Counted from the first letter of the stretch, positions 18,803-28,309 are shown. The stretch is DNA of 64,000 nt from Virgibacillus necropolis (GCF_002224365.1 NZ_CP022437.1:2790001-2854000); one strand, 5' to 3'. Numbers and translations are program-made. The notes: generated from the sequence alone by a model not told the origin.

Positions 18803-18913
18803 GCGCAAGCGCCTTGAAAGACACGACAAGCATAAGCAGATCGGTGCAGTGTGGGTGCTCTGCCCGCGCGGAAGCGAACTGCTTATGTCCCTTAGTGTCT
18901 AGGCGCTTGCGTT
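18803..18913. repeat. GCGCAAGCGCC-ended intergenic repeat
   Basis: About 110 bp bounded by GCGCAAGCGCCT and AGGCGCTTGCG(T), with inner complementary blocks GACACGACAAGCATAAGCAG and CTGCTTATGTCCCTTAGTGTC. The whole unit can fold as a long interrupted hairpin. It is much more GC-rich than its surroundings. Similar units are common in intergenic regions of Bacillaceae. It lies upstream of the zinc-ribbon gene and downstream of thiT. Confidence 0.75.
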
Positions 18914-18950
18914 GGACAGATAATCGCCAAAACTTTATACTTTGCTCTTC

Positions 18951-18990
18951 AAAAATGACAGCCTTGATAAGAATCAAAGCTGTCATTTGC
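18951..18990 (-). terminator. Terminator of thiT
   Basis: On the minus strand AAATGACAGCTTTGAT pairs with ATCAAGGCTGTCATTT and is followed by a T run. It lies 12 bases past the thiT stop. Confidence 0.85.
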
Positions 18991-19001
18991 TGAGCGACTT
19001 A

Positions 19002-19574
19002 CTAAGCTGCGTTCAACAATGTTCTTGGCTGTTTGTGGAACAAAAAGAACACAGCGATGGTACAAATAATAAATGATGGTACCATGTAAGAAATATTATA
19101 TAGTAACGAATACATCCAGACCGTTTGCCCATCGATTGCAGATTCGAAAAAGACAACACCCGCACTATAATGAGCAATAAAACGTAGGCTTGAAGCTAGC
19201 AATACACCAAACATGATATATGTTAAGTATTCTTTTGTATGACCGTCTTTAACAGCTTTTTGAACTTTATTTGCAAAGATTCCAGCAAATCCTATAACAG
19301 TGAAAGCAATCCCATAATCCAAGATTCCTTGAATTGGAGTTAAAATATAGGCTGTACCTGTTGCCACCTGCAAAACTCCCCACAAGAATCCAGACAACAA
19401 GCCACCTTTGATACCCCACCGAAATGCAACAATAAAGACTGGGATCATCGCAAGTGAAATCGATCCACCCTGTGCCCATATTTTAAAAGACAAAAATGGA
19501 GCAAGATCCAATACGAGTGCTAATGCTGTAAAAATGGATACCTCAATTAAAAATAAAATCTTTTTTGACCGCAA
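19002..19574 (-). CDS. thiT: Energy-coupled thiamine transporter ThiT
   Basis: A 190-residue, six-helix S component of an ECF transporter, binding thiamine and working with the shared EcfAA'T module encoded elsewhere. Family features are SLAMIPVFIVAFRWGIKGGLLSGFLWGVLQ and the C-terminal YSLLYNISYMVPS helix. The start is the TTG at 19574, seven bases after GGGGAGGT; upstream in-frame codons overlap the terminator of the riboswitch and are rejected. Control by thiamine pyrophosphate is evident from the riboswitch and terminator directly upstream. Confidence 0.92.
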   Translation of the reverse strand: MRSKKILFLIEVSIFTALALVLDLAPFLSFKIWAQGGSISLAMIPVFIVAFRWGIKGGLLSGFLWGVLQVATGTAYILTPIQGILDYGIAFTVIGFAGIFANKVQKAVKDGHTKEYLTYIMFGVLLASSLRFIAHYSAGVVFFESAIDGQTVWMYSLLYNISYMVPSFIICTIAVFFLFHKQPRTLLNAA

Positions 19575-19603
19575 AACTATTACCTCCCCTATTTTTATCC
19601 AAC

Positions 19604-19660
19604 AAAAAAGCAATGCCTAGGGGAAGTTTCCTGATGGGGAATCCTTACACATTGCTTTTA
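19604..19660 (-). terminator. Expression-platform terminator of the TPP riboswitch
   Basis: On the minus strand AAAAGCAATG pairs with CATTGCTTTTTT across a GC-rich interior. It stands between the aptamer and the thiT RBS and would form when ligand is bound, aborting transcription. Confidence 0.8.
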
Positions 19661-19671
19661 TCCATCAAAAA

Positions 19672-19765
19672 AGTCACGATCCCTACGCTAGTATTAACTA
19701 ACAGGTTCAAAGGGTCTGAACAATACTTGTTCACTCTCAGCCAAACGGCTCCCCCTGTAGGCTTT
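19672..19765 (-). promoter_or_regulatory. TPP riboswitch (THI element)
   Basis: The minus strand carries the conserved THI-box blocks in order: AGGGGGAGCC, GGCTGAGA, GACCCTTTGAACCTG and the closing GCGTAGGGATCGTGA. These form the pyrimidine-sensor and pyrophosphate-sensor helices that bind thiamine pyrophosphate. Located directly upstream of the terminator and thiT. Confidence 0.97.
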
Positions 19766-19829
19766 TTATATTGCCTTTTTCATTACAATTATTATAACGA
19801 ATAACTATCAGTTTAACAATACTAATTTA

Positions 19830-21611
19830 CTAGGATAACTCAAGAAACTCCTCAACGTCTTTAACACATAGCTTCATCGCATTCTCCCAGAAATCAGGTT
19901 TCGTTAGATCAATGTTTAAATGTTTTGCCGCCAGATCCTCGACATTCATTTGCCCAGTATCGCGCAATAACGCAATATAGTCGTCTTCAAAGTCTTCGTC
20001 TGATTCTAATGCATTTGCATAAAGCCCAAGACTAAATAAATAACCAAACGTGTACGGGAAGTTATAAAATGGCACACCAGTAATATGGAAATGCAGCTTA
20101 GAAGCCCAGAAGTTCTCATCATAATCATCAATAGCATCGCAATACGCTTCTTTTTGCGCTTCTACCATCAACTCATTTAATCGCTTAACGGAAACCATGC
20201 CTTGCTCTCGTTCTTCATAAAAACGGTTTTCGAACAAAAATCTAGCATGAATGTTCATAAAAAATGCTACACCCCGTTGTACTTTATCCTCTAATAATGA
20301 CAATTTTTCCTTAGCATCCTTTGCATGCTTAACAGATGCATCTGCTACAATCATCTCTGCAAAGGTGGAAGCCGTTTCTGCAACATTCATCGCGTATCCT
20401 TGATTTAAACCATGAATATCATTCATCACATGCTGATGGTAAGCATGGCCAAGCTCATGGGCTAATGTTGCAACGTTTGATGAAGTACCTGAATACGTCA
20501 TGAAAATTCGTGTTTGTTCACTATCTGGAAAGCTTGTACAAAATCCACCAGGCCTTTTTCCAGCACGATCTTCTGCTTCAATCCACCGCTTATCAAACGC
20601 CATTTGTGCAAAGTCCGCCATTTTGGGACTGAACGTGCGAAAATGTTTGACAATAAAATCGGCACCCTCTGAAAAAGTATTTGTCGTTACAGAATCAGAA
20701 AGAGGAGCACCAATATCAAACATGCTTAGCTTTTCACGCCCTAACAATTCGGCCTTTCTCTGTAAAAACTTCACAAACGGTTGCTTGTAATCGGTAATTG
20801 CCTTCCACATAGCATCAAGGGTCTCTTTTTTCATACGATTGATTTCAAGCGGTTCTTTCAAAACAGAATCCCATTTACGGTGCTTATATTTTTGTAAACG
20901 AAATCCAGCTAGATGATTGAGTGTTTGCCCAAATAAATCTGAATTAGCATTCCACGCCTTGTCAATCTGTGCTGCAACATGTTCGCGAACAGAGCGATCG
21001 GGATTGCTTAATTTATTGGACGCCTGGCCGACTGAATAGGACTTGTGCTCCCCATCTATTTCAAGTTCAACACTCATATTTCCAACTAACGCATCATACA
21101 TTTGACTCCAACCATGATAGCCATCTACAGCTAAATCATTCATTAATACTTCTTGATCTACAGATAGTTGTTCTTTAGCTTTGTTTCTATTCTCATTTAA
21201 TACAAACGAAACCTCGTTAAGTGTCGAGTGTGTTAAAAGTTCATCCCATTTTCCATCATCTATTTGCACTAATTTTTGATCAAGATTCGTACGGATTGCA
21301 TCCATTTCCGCTTTAAGCTCACTGCGCTTCCCAACTAACATACTAGCCTTTGCGTCTTTTACATCTTGCGCACTCAAACAGCTTATGTAAGCAAACGCTT
21401 CCCGTAATTTTTTCATCGTAACCTCAAATCGATCAACAATAGCAACCAACGTGTCTGCACTGACACTAGTCGGATTAAATTGTTGTACGGAATCTAAAAG
21501 TTGTTCCATTGAAGCCTTAATCTCTTGCAAATAGGAGTCGAACTGTTTTGAGTTACTACCACCCTTGAAAATAATATCTAAATCCCATGTTAGTTCATAC
21601 GTTTTTTCCAT
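19830..21611 (-). CDS. M3 family oligoendopeptidase
   Basis: A 593-residue cytoplasmic zinc metallopeptidase that degrades short peptides. The HELGHAYHQ zinc motif is near residue 384, followed about 25 residues later by the third ligand in AMNVAETASTF. The N-terminal helical half and the C-terminal HFHITGVPFYNFPYTFGYLFSLGLYA motif are typical of the PepF/M3 subfamily. ATG behind GAGGAGAG. A monocistronic unit between thiT and the amidase. Length matches the family. Confidence 0.92.
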   Translation of the reverse strand: MEKTYELTWDLDIIFKGGSNSKQFDSYLQEIKASMEQLLDSVQQFNPTSVSADTLVAIVDRFEVTMKKLREAFAYISCLSAQDVKDAKASMLVGKRSELKAEMDAIRTNLDQKLVQIDDGKWDELLTHSTLNEVSFVLNENRNKAKEQLSVDQEVLMNDLAVDGYHGWSQMYDALVGNMSVELEIDGEHKSYSVGQASNKLSNPDRSVREHVAAQIDKAWNANSDLFGQTLNHLAGFRLQKYKHRKWDSVLKEPLEINRMKKETLDAMWKAITDYKQPFVKFLQRKAELLGREKLSMFDIGAPLSDSVTTNTFSEGADFIVKHFRTFSPKMADFAQMAFDKRWIEAEDRAGKRPGGFCTSFPDSEQTRIFMTYSGTSSNVATLAHELGHAYHQHVMNDIHGLNQGYAMNVAETASTFAEMIVADASVKHAKDAKEKLSLLEDKVQRGVAFFMNIHARFLFENRFYEEREQGMVSVKRLNELMVEAQKEAYCDAIDDYDENFWASKLHFHITGVPFYNFPYTFGYLFSLGLYANALESDEDFEDDYIALLRDTGQMNVEDLAAKHLNIDLTKPDFWENAMKLCVKDVEEFLELS

Positions 21612-21682
21612 ACAATCTCTCCTCGTGTAAATAAAAATTCTAATTCTATTATAACGATGATTTTGAATAGTTACACCATTTT

Positions 21683-22504
21683 TTATTTAAATGTTGCTCC
21701 AGTTTCCGGATGTGCATATATGTTCACCTTTCCAAAATCGCGGGTAGTGATTGTATAAACGTGTTTTAAGGGACTTCCAAGAACTTTGTATTCGAGTCCA
21801 TTAAATTTAGAGGGCCTAAGGAATCCTTTTTCATTGCCTTTGACAGGACTTCTATCTAATGGATACACGCGCCATGAACCAGCACTTTCAGGTAGTCTTA
21901 GAATTTTCGCTGACTTAGCTTGCAACTTTTCATCCTTTACGCTTGGCAAAAAATAATCGTTTCCAGTGAACAAACAAAATCCTTTCACTACCGCTTCAGC
22001 ATAGGTTTCCCACTGTGTTTGTAACTGACGAATATCATCCTTTTTTGAATCAGCAAAACCATACTCAATAATCGATGTTGTGACCGTTCCTGTATTTCTG
22101 TTCATGAAATAAAAATCCAGGTTAGAATTCACTGGCAACTTCCGAGTGAAAACTCGTCTAATATTCTGTCCAGCAGCTTTCATTTCCGCTGCTATTTTAC
22201 TAGACATTTCTTTCCCACCATATATAGAGTGAATAATTTCAGCCCCATCTCCACCGCCAGCATTTATATGGTTGGAGTGGCAAAACGTCGCCCCGCTATT
22301 GCGTACAATTCGTGTTCTCACTTCTGGTGTAAGTGTTACATCTGATTGCCTTGTTAATGAAACGGGTATTCCTAATTGCTTATACCGATTGTACTGGTAT
22401 AAAGATATCTTCAAATTTAAATCCTTTTCCTTCCAAAATCTGTTTGACCCACCGCCAGGATCCTTTCCCCCATGTCCTGGATCAATAATTAGTAATGGCT
22501 TCAT
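21683..22504 (-). CDS. N-acetylmuramoyl-L-alanine amidase (Amidase_3)
   Basis: A 273-residue protein whose first 180 residues form a zinc-dependent amidase domain: IDPGHGGKDPG (first His ligand), a variant SNHINAGGGDGAE loop and the catalytic-glutamate region TSIIEYGFADSKKD. It would cleave the amide bond between muramic acid and the stem peptide. The C-terminal 90 residues (RVYPLDRSPVKGNEKGFLRPSKFNGLEYKV is their start; given here only as a landmark by its first residues RVYPLDRSPV) form a small substrate-binding-like domain. There is no signal peptide, as in phage-type or sporulation amidases that leave by lysis or with the mother cell. Confidence 0.82.
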   Translation of the reverse strand: MKPLLIIDPGHGGKDPGGGSNRFWKEKDLNLKISLYQYNRYKQLGIPVSLTRQSDVTLTPEVRTRIVRNSGATFCHSNHINAGGGDGAEIIHSIYGGKEMSSKIAAEMKAAGQNIRRVFTRKLPVNSNLDFYFMNRNTGTVTTSIIEYGFADSKKDDIRQLQTQWETYAEAVVKGFCLFTGNDYFLPSVKDEKLQAKSAKILRLPESAGSWRVYPLDRSPVKGNEKGFLRPSKFNGLEYKVLGSPLKHVYTITTRDFGKVNIYAHPETGATFK

Positions 22505-22615
22505 CTCAATTTCCTCCTTTAATAAGTTCTACCTCTACAATCGATAGTTCTTAAAAAAAGGTGGCAGAAGTTTTTAAATGCACAACAGATATATGCTCTC
22601 GAGCACTCTCTAAAA

Positions 22616-23071
22616 TCAATGTATCGGAATATTATTTTCTACAGCTTTCTTTAACGCTTGTTGCATATAACCCATGCCATTGTAAGCTTCAAGCGGAAAC
22701 TTCATAGGCATCCTATCATCAAAGCTACCTTCTATTACCTTTTTATATTTTTTACCTGTCAAAATGATAAGTTCTTCAACTTGATCAAGGCGTTTTGCCT
22801 TCACTTGATGTTGTAATCGCTCAAGCGTGATAATTTCCTTCTCTTTTTGATTAAATGTCACATCATAATTCTCATCAACTATATCCTCTGGCATTAAAAA
22901 GCCGTGTTTTGCCGACAAAACTACCCATTGATCGGTAAACTGCAATGCGTAGTTACGGCATAATGTATGGAATGTTCCAATGTACGTATCCTTAACTTGT
23001 GTAGCACCTCGATTTGGCTCCTTATCCCATATTTTCTTTTTCCCACATGGGATAATACATAATTGGCTCAT
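22616..23071 (-). CDS. DUF6884 domain protein
   Basis: About 151 residues, starting MSQLCIIPCGKKKIW at the ATG behind GAGGTG. The first residues form a conserved CGKKKIWD-type segment, followed by TYIGTFHTLCRNYA, a VVLSAKHGFLMPEDIV motif and LTGKKYKKV. These are typical of the DUF6884 family, seen mostly in phage and stress islands and related in fold to tRNA-guanine transglycosylase-like or DUF4433-type enzymes. The activity is not known. Neighbours give no clue. Confidence 0.7.
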   Translation of the reverse strand: MSQLCIIPCGKKKIWDKEPNRGATQVKDTYIGTFHTLCRNYALQFTDQWVVLSAKHGFLMPEDIVDENYDVTFNQKEKEIITLERLQHQVKAKRLDQVEELIILTGKKYKKVIEGSFDDRMPMKFPLEAYNGMGYMQQALKKAVENNIPIH

Positions 23072-23183
23072 AATTTTCACCTCTACTGTACAATCTTATT
23101 AGATACATCGTACCACTTTTCATGTTCTTGTTTATTTAAAAATGAACAGGGTAGATTAATACTAGCTGCTATTAATAAATTAC

Positions 23184-23212
23184 TTGACAACACATTCTAA
23201 TCATTATATACT
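23184..23212 (+). promoter_or_regulatory. SigA-type promoter of yceI
   Basis: TTGACA and TATACT are separated by 17 bases, 50 bases upstream of the yceI start codon: a near-consensus vegetative promoter. Confidence 0.85.
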
Positions 23213-23262
23213 AGGTATCGAAAAGTAACCAACACACAATTAATAACATGGAGGTAATTGAA

Positions 23263-23796
23263 ATGGCAAAAGTAAATTGGAACGTTGATACAGCACACAG
23301 TTCATTAGAATTCGTAGTTAAACATATGATGATTTCAAAGGCAAAAGGTGCATTTAACGACTTTGAAGCGGTAATCGAAGCCGACCCAGACAATCTTGAA
23401 GATGCAAAAGTTGAATTTACTGTAGACATCAATAGTATTGATACTCGCAAGAAAGATCGTGATGATCACTTACGTTCAGCAGACTTTTTTGATGCAGAAA
23501 ATCATCCAAAAATGACATTTGTAGCTACTGATATTAAAAAGAAATCTGGTAACAATTACGATGTGACTGGTGACTTAACTATCAAAGGAACAAAGAATCT
23601 TGTGACATTTGACGTTGAATATGAAGGTTCTGGAAAAGATCCATGGGGTAACGAAGTAGCTGGTTTCAGTGGTTCAACTAAAATTAGCCGTAAAGAATTT
23701 GGCCTTACCTGGAACGCTGCACTTGAAACTGGTGGCGTAATGGTAGGAGACGAAGTAAAAATTAATATCGAAATTGAAGCGATTAAACAAGCATAA
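23263..23796 (+). CDS. YceI family polyisoprenoid-binding-like protein
   Basis: A 177-residue lipocalin-like beta-barrel protein beginning MAKVNWNVDTAHSSLEFVVKHMM, with the family signatures DDHLRSADFFDAENHPKMTF and KISRKEFGLTWNAALETGG. YceI-fold proteins bind isoprenoid chains or fatty amides. No signal peptide is present, so this is a cytosolic version. The ATG at 23263 follows GGAGGT; the in-frame codon at 23248 lies inside the RBS region. It has its own strong promoter and a clean terminator, so it is monocistronic and probably well expressed. Confidence 0.92.
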   Translation: MAKVNWNVDTAHSSLEFVVKHMMISKAKGAFNDFEAVIEADPDNLEDAKVEFTVDINSIDTRKKDRDDHLRSADFFDAENHPKMTFVATDIKKKSGNNYDVTGDLTIKGTKNLVTFDVEYEGSGKDPWGNEVAGFSGSTKISRKEFGLTWNAALETGGVMVGDEVKINIEIEAIKQA

Positions 23797-23813
23797 GTGC
23801 TGTTAGAAGCATG

Positions 23814-23848
23814 AAAGGCTCTACTTTTTAAAAAGTAGAGCCTTTTTA
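23814..23848 (+). terminator. Terminator of yceI
   Basis: AAAGGCTCTACTTTTT pairs with AAAAAGTAGAGCCTTT, followed by more T residues; 18 bases after the stop codon. Confidence 0.9.
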
Positions 23849-23967
23849 TATTTTCTAATTCCTGTTTGAATATAGTAGTTTTGAGGTAATGATTAAATAG
23901 GGTCAAAATATCCAAATTTTAGCATAGCTTTAGAGTTATACGCATGATTTTTTGTAACAGTGAAAAG

Positions 23968-23979
23968 CTATCATGATAG
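23968..23979. promoter_or_regulatory. Palindrome upstream of aconitase (possible operator)
   Basis: A perfect 12-bp palindrome CTATCATGATAG lies 35 bases before the acnA start codon, where a repressor could block transcription. The regulator is not identifiable from sequence and the site could be chance. Confidence 0.3.
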
Positions 23980-24013
23980 TAGCAATATTTTTTGAAAAAG
24001 AGGAGGTAACATT

Positions 24014-25960
24014 GTGCCGTTAAATGTCGCGCAAAAATTAATCAAGGATCACTTGGTTTCAGGAACAATTGAAAAAGGTGAAGAAATTGGACTTAAAATT
24101 GATCAAACGTTAACACAGGATGCAACTGGAACAATGGTTATGCTGGAGCTTGAAGCAATGGGATTAGACTATGCCAAAACTGAAGCTTCTGCACAATATG
24201 TTGATCACAACTTAATTCAGGTCGACAGTAAAAACCCTGATGACCATTTATTTCTAGAAAGTGCTACACGTCGGTTTGGAATGTATTATAGCCGTCCTGG
24301 AAACGGGGTAAGTCATCCAATCCACATGCAACGCTTAGCAAAGCCTGGAAAGACGTTACTTGGCTCTGATAGTCATACATGTGCGAATGGCTGTATGGGA
24401 ATGCTCGCAATTGGAGCCGGTGGTATTGATGTCGCAATGGCAATTACAGGTGAACCAATTTACATTAAGATGCCTGAAGTTATGGGAGTTGAGATAACTG
24501 GTAAGCTTCCTGATTGGGTTAGTGCAAAAGACGTTATTTTTGAATTGTTACGCCGTTATGATGTAAAAGGTGGCGTAGGTAAAATTATTGAGTACTATGG
24601 ATCTGGCCTTGACAACTTATCTGCAATGGATCGTCATGTTATCGCAAACATGGGGGCTGAGCTTGGAGCAACCGCTACTGTATTCCCATCTGATAAGGAA
24701 GTCAAACGTTTTTTAAAACAACAAAACCGTGCAGACGACTGGATTGAGCTGAAGGCAGACAAAGGGGCAACATATGATCTTCATGATACAATAAACCTTT
24801 CCGAATTAGTGCCGTTAGTAGCAAAACCTTCTAGTCCAGGTAATGTTGTCCCTGCAAGCGAACTAAAGGATACGCCAATTTATCAATCGTACATCGGATC
24901 TTCAGCAAATCCAGGATTTCGTGATTTTGCTATAGCAGCTGAAATTGTAAAAGATCGCCAAATAGCTGATAGTTTATCATTTGACATCAATCCAACCTCA
25001 AGACAAATGCTCACAAACCTTGTAAAAGAAATGCATATCGCAAGTCTATTGCAAGCTGGAGCTCGTCTCCACCAAGCAGGTTGTAATGGATGTATTGGTA
25101 TGGGACAAGCGCCTGCAACTGGTAGAAATAGTCTACGTACAACACCACGTAACTTCCCAGGCCGATCAGGTACAAAAGAAGATAGTGTTTACTTATGTAG
25201 TCCAGAAACAGCCGCAGCGTCAGCCTTGACTGGGAAAATCACCGACCCACGAACACTTGATTTTAACTATCCCAAAATCAAGGATCCAGACGAATCAACC
25301 GTGGATGACCGTTTATTAGATAAGCCATTATCTTATGATGATGCACAAAAAACAGAACTTGTGAAAGGTCCAAATATCGTTTCCATTCCAGAAATGGACG
25401 CATTGCCAAACGAGCTAAAAATTCCAATTTTACTAAGTGTTGGCGATAACATGTCTACAGATGGAATACTAGCTGGTGGGGCTCGCGTGTTACCATTCCG
25501 TAGTAATCTTCCAGAAATCAGTAAGTTTACATTTGAAGCAATTGACCCAACCTATTATGATCGCGGAATGAAAAGTAAGGATACTGGAGGCCACGCTATC
25601 ATAGGCGGATATAACTATGGTCAAGGTTCAAGCCGCGAACATGCAGCACTTGCTCCTAGGTACCTAGGGCTCCGCGTTGTCATCGTTAAAGATTTCGCCC
25701 GCATCCATTGGCAAAACCTTGTCAACTTTGGCGTCGTTCCATTGGTATTCACAGATGAAGAGGATTTCAATATGTTGACTCAGGGAGATATCCTAGAATT
25801 TACCGACCTGCGGGATAAAATTAAAAATGGCAATGAATTTACTGTAACGATTAAAGGAAAAGAAGGAAAGATTAATGTTCGTCATGCCCTTTCCGAACGC
25901 CAAGTTAACATCGTTTTGCACGGTGGACTAATTAACTGGATCCGTCAGAAACAAACATGA
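24014..25960 (+). CDS. acnA: Aconitate hydratase
   Basis: A 648-residue 4Fe-4S dehydratase isomerising citrate and isocitrate in the TCA cycle. The first cluster cysteine region is GSDSHTCANGCMGMLAIGAGG, and the other two cysteines lie in AGCNGCIGMGQAP. The swivelling domain ends with YGQGSSREHAALAPRYLG. At 648 residues it is the short, monomeric type found in many Firmicutes and archaea rather than the 900-residue CitB, so a second aconitase may exist elsewhere. The start is GTG behind GAGGAGGT. Transcription probably stops at the tandem hairpins at 26058-26250. Confidence 0.9.
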   Translation: MPLNVAQKLIKDHLVSGTIEKGEEIGLKIDQTLTQDATGTMVMLELEAMGLDYAKTEASAQYVDHNLIQVDSKNPDDHLFLESATRRFGMYYSRPGNGVSHPIHMQRLAKPGKTLLGSDSHTCANGCMGMLAIGAGGIDVAMAITGEPIYIKMPEVMGVEITGKLPDWVSAKDVIFELLRRYDVKGGVGKIIEYYGSGLDNLSAMDRHVIANMGAELGATATVFPSDKEVKRFLKQQNRADDWIELKADKGATYDLHDTINLSELVPLVAKPSSPGNVVPASELKDTPIYQSYIGSSANPGFRDFAIAAEIVKDRQIADSLSFDINPTSRQMLTNLVKEMHIASLLQAGARLHQAGCNGCIGMGQAPATGRNSLRTTPRNFPGRSGTKEDSVYLCSPETAAASALTGKITDPRTLDFNYPKIKDPDESTVDDRLLDKPLSYDDAQKTELVKGPNIVSIPEMDALPNELKIPILLSVGDNMSTDGILAGGARVLPFRSNLPEISKFTFEAIDPTYYDRGMKSKDTGGHAIIGGYNYGQGSSREHAALAPRYLGLRVVIVKDFARIHWQNLVNFGVVPLVFTDEEDFNMLTQGDILEFTDLRDKIKNGNEFTVTIKGKEGKINVRHALSERQVNIVLHGGLINWIRQKQT

Positions 25961-26057
25961 TGATTTTAAAGCCTCGTAAAGGCAAGTAGTTCACTTACCT
26001 TGGAGAAAGTATCAACTAGCAGATAGTTTTAATAACAACATCATTTACCAGTTTAAA

Positions 26058-26250
26058 GTCCTTCATCGGTATGATGAAGGACTTTTCTTCTGCGTTTCCG
26101 CGTTCTTTTGACCTTCATCGGCTTGATGAAGGTCTTTTCCTCTGCATTTCCATGTTCTTTTGTTCTTCATTGGCTTGATGAAGGTCTTTTCCTCTGCATT
26201 TTCATGTTCTTTTGATCTTCTTCAGCCTGATGAAGGACTTTTTCACTGCG
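26058..26250 (+). repeat. Four tandem 52-bp terminator-like hairpin units
   Basis: CTTCATCGG-like half-stems begin at 26061, 26113, 26165 and 26217, an exact 52-bp period. In each unit GTCCTTCATC or GACCTTCATC pairs with GATGAAGGAC/T around four to five bases and is followed by CTTTTC or CTTTTT, so each is a plausible terminator. Unit ends carry CTCTGCATTTCCATGTTCTTT-like spacers. The preceding bases 25961-26057 show no feature. Confidence 0.88.
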
Positions 26251-26280
26251 TTACTTATCGTAATGGCTCGTTTTTTTAAA

Positions 26281-28305
26281 CTATGACCTTCTCTTCATCA
26301 ACCATAAGAAATACGGTGCTCCTATAATCGCGACGATAATTCCTGATGGGATTTCATTTGGTGCTAATAACGTACGACTAAATAAGTCAGCAACTAATAA
26401 TAACAACCCACCAATTAATAGCGTGACAGGCAATAAACGTCGATTAGAAGGCCCTACTATTAGCCGCGCTACATGCGGTGCTATTAACCCGATAAAGCCA
26501 ATCGCACCAACAGCAGCTACACTAAATGCCGCCAAAATTGTTGCTAAAAATGCTAACTGGAACCGTGAAGACATTACTCGCAAACCAAGTCCTTTTGCAG
26601 TATCGTCACCTAAAGATAAGGTATCCAATATCGAAATCCTTAGTCCAATCAATGGAAAAATAATTACGATAGGCCACAGTAAATAATGAGTAAACTCTGT
26701 CCATCCTTTGGCATACGTTGTTCCTGATAACCAAGTTAACGCTGCAGCAACACCTAAATCAGATTGAACAACGAGAATCTGGATAATCGCCGATCCAAAT
26801 GCTGACACACCAATTCCAAGCAACGCCAAAATCGTTGGCTGAAATTTTGCCCGAATCGCAAGCAGCATAACCACCATAAAGAATACAAATGAACCAACCA
26901 TTGCGCCAATCGGTATCCAGAATGCTGACACACCAAACACGAACATCGTTAGCAATGCGCCGACTCCTGCCCCGGACGTAATTCCAATTACAGAAGGATC
27001 AGCCAATGGGTTCCGCAAGACACCTTGAAAAATTAAACCACTTACCGCTAATATCATTCCACTTGTTAGGGCAACAATCGCGCGTGGTAACCGCAAATCT
27101 AGAACTAAATTTTTCATAAAATCATTTGTATCACCAAAGAAAGCTTGGTACATAAGGACAGGTTCGAATCCATAATTACCAGAAGCTAGATTTACAAACA
27201 ACACGATGACAATTAATCCGGCCAAAATTGGCAGAATAACCCTGAGTGGCATCCCCGCTGTCATCTTTCCAGCGATCACAGATGTATTTTCTTCCCCGTA
27301 TTGTGTTTTTTTCATCCGTAAAACTAACCAAATTAACCATGGGGCGCCAATTAATGCCGTTATCGCACCGACTGGTAATTCCGAGAATGAAGGGTCTATG
27401 ATTCTTGCCAAAATATCGGCCATCAATAGAACGTTTCCCCCCCAAATGAATGAGGCAATTACAAGTGGGACATGCTTCCGGTACCCAATAAGCTTAATGA
27501 TATGTGGTGCCACTAGCCCGACAAACCCAATTGGACCAACAACACTTACCGTTACAGACGTTAACAAAACCGCAGCTACAACGGAAGTAAATTTAACAAC
27601 ATTCACATTCTGTCCTAAAGCAATTGCCACATCATCGCCGAGTGTTAAGGTATCTAGCTTAAATGACAGTGCTAAAATTACAACAAAACCTACAATTACA
27701 AACGGATAGGAAAATTGCACACCGCTCCAGTCATTTTGGATCAATGTCCCAGATCCCCAGAGAAACAATCCAGCTGTTTCATTTTCATAAAAAATTTGCA
27801 GAACACTTGTCAAAGAGGAGAATAAAAATGTGACAATCATTCCAGCCAAAACCATTCGAACTGGAGATGCCCTATTTCCTCCAGATAAAATAAACACGAT
27901 TAAAAAAGTCCCTATTCCACCTAGGAAAGCAACAACAACCCCATTACCAAAAAGAGCAACTGGAAAAAAGACAGTACTAGCTACTACTGCAAAATACGTT
28001 CCAGAATGGATACCCAGTGTACTTGCAGAGGACAACGGGTTTTTTGTCACAGTTTGCAAGACAACCCCCGCAACCGCTAGTGCTCCACCAGCAAGGATTC
28101 CCATCATAGCACGTGGCAACCTGAGAATCCGAACCGTGTGATGTGCTAAAGTATCAGTTGGCTTTAAAATAGCATCAATGACCGTTGCTGCTGGTATCGA
28201 TACATTTCCTTGATTAATATGTATAAACGTTAAGAGGAATAAAAGCGCGGTCCCACCCCCAAAGGTAAGAACCGCTACTATTGATTTTTGTAATGTCGTA
28301 CGCAT
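26281..28305 (-). CDS. Fused iron-siderophore ABC transporter permease (FecCD x2)
   Basis: A 674-residue membrane protein made of two FecCD permease halves in one chain (roughly 1-335 and 350-674), like FhuB. Each half repeats the same signatures: RLPRAMMGILAGGALAVAG / DLRLPRAIVALTSGMILAVSG, GLVAPHIIKLIG / GLIAPHVARLIVG, and the ABC-contact region. It forms the channel for ferric-siderophore import with the binding protein encoded four bases upstream. No ATPase gene is present here, so an FhuC-like ATPase must be supplied in trans. Confidence 0.92.
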   Translation of the reverse strand: MRTTLQKSIVAVLTFGGGTALLFLLTFIHINQGNVSIPAATVIDAILKPTDTLAHHTVRILRLPRAMMGILAGGALAVAGVVLQTVTKNPLSSASTLGIHSGTYFAVVASTVFFPVALFGNGVVVAFLGGIGTFLIVFILSGGNRASPVRMVLAGMIVTFLFSSLTSVLQIFYENETAGLFLWGSGTLIQNDWSGVQFSYPFVIVGFVVILALSFKLDTLTLGDDVAIALGQNVNVVKFTSVVAAVLLTSVTVSVVGPIGFVGLVAPHIIKLIGYRKHVPLVIASFIWGGNVLLMADILARIIDPSFSELPVGAITALIGAPWLIWLVLRMKKTQYGEENTSVIAGKMTAGMPLRVILPILAGLIVIVLFVNLASGNYGFEPVLMYQAFFGDTNDFMKNLVLDLRLPRAIVALTSGMILAVSGLIFQGVLRNPLADPSVIGITSGAGVGALLTMFVFGVSAFWIPIGAMVGSFVFFMVVMLLAIRAKFQPTILALLGIGVSAFGSAIIQILVVQSDLGVAAALTWLSGTTYAKGWTEFTHYLLWPIVIIFPLIGLRISILDTLSLGDDTAKGLGLRVMSSRFQLAFLATILAAFSVAAVGAIGFIGLIAPHVARLIVGPSNRRLLPVTLLIGGLLLLVADLFSRTLLAPNEIPSGIIVAIIGAPYFLWLMKRRS

Positions 28306-28309
28306 ACGA

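Noticed and set aside
18770-18829. Longer start for the zinc-ribbon protein
   Set aside because: The added residues are partly encoded by the intergenic repeat, and the ATG at 18769 has its own RBS.
26058-26250. CRISPR array at the 52-bp periodic repeat
   Set aside because: Whole units including the spacers are similar to each other, only four units exist, and no cas genes are present.
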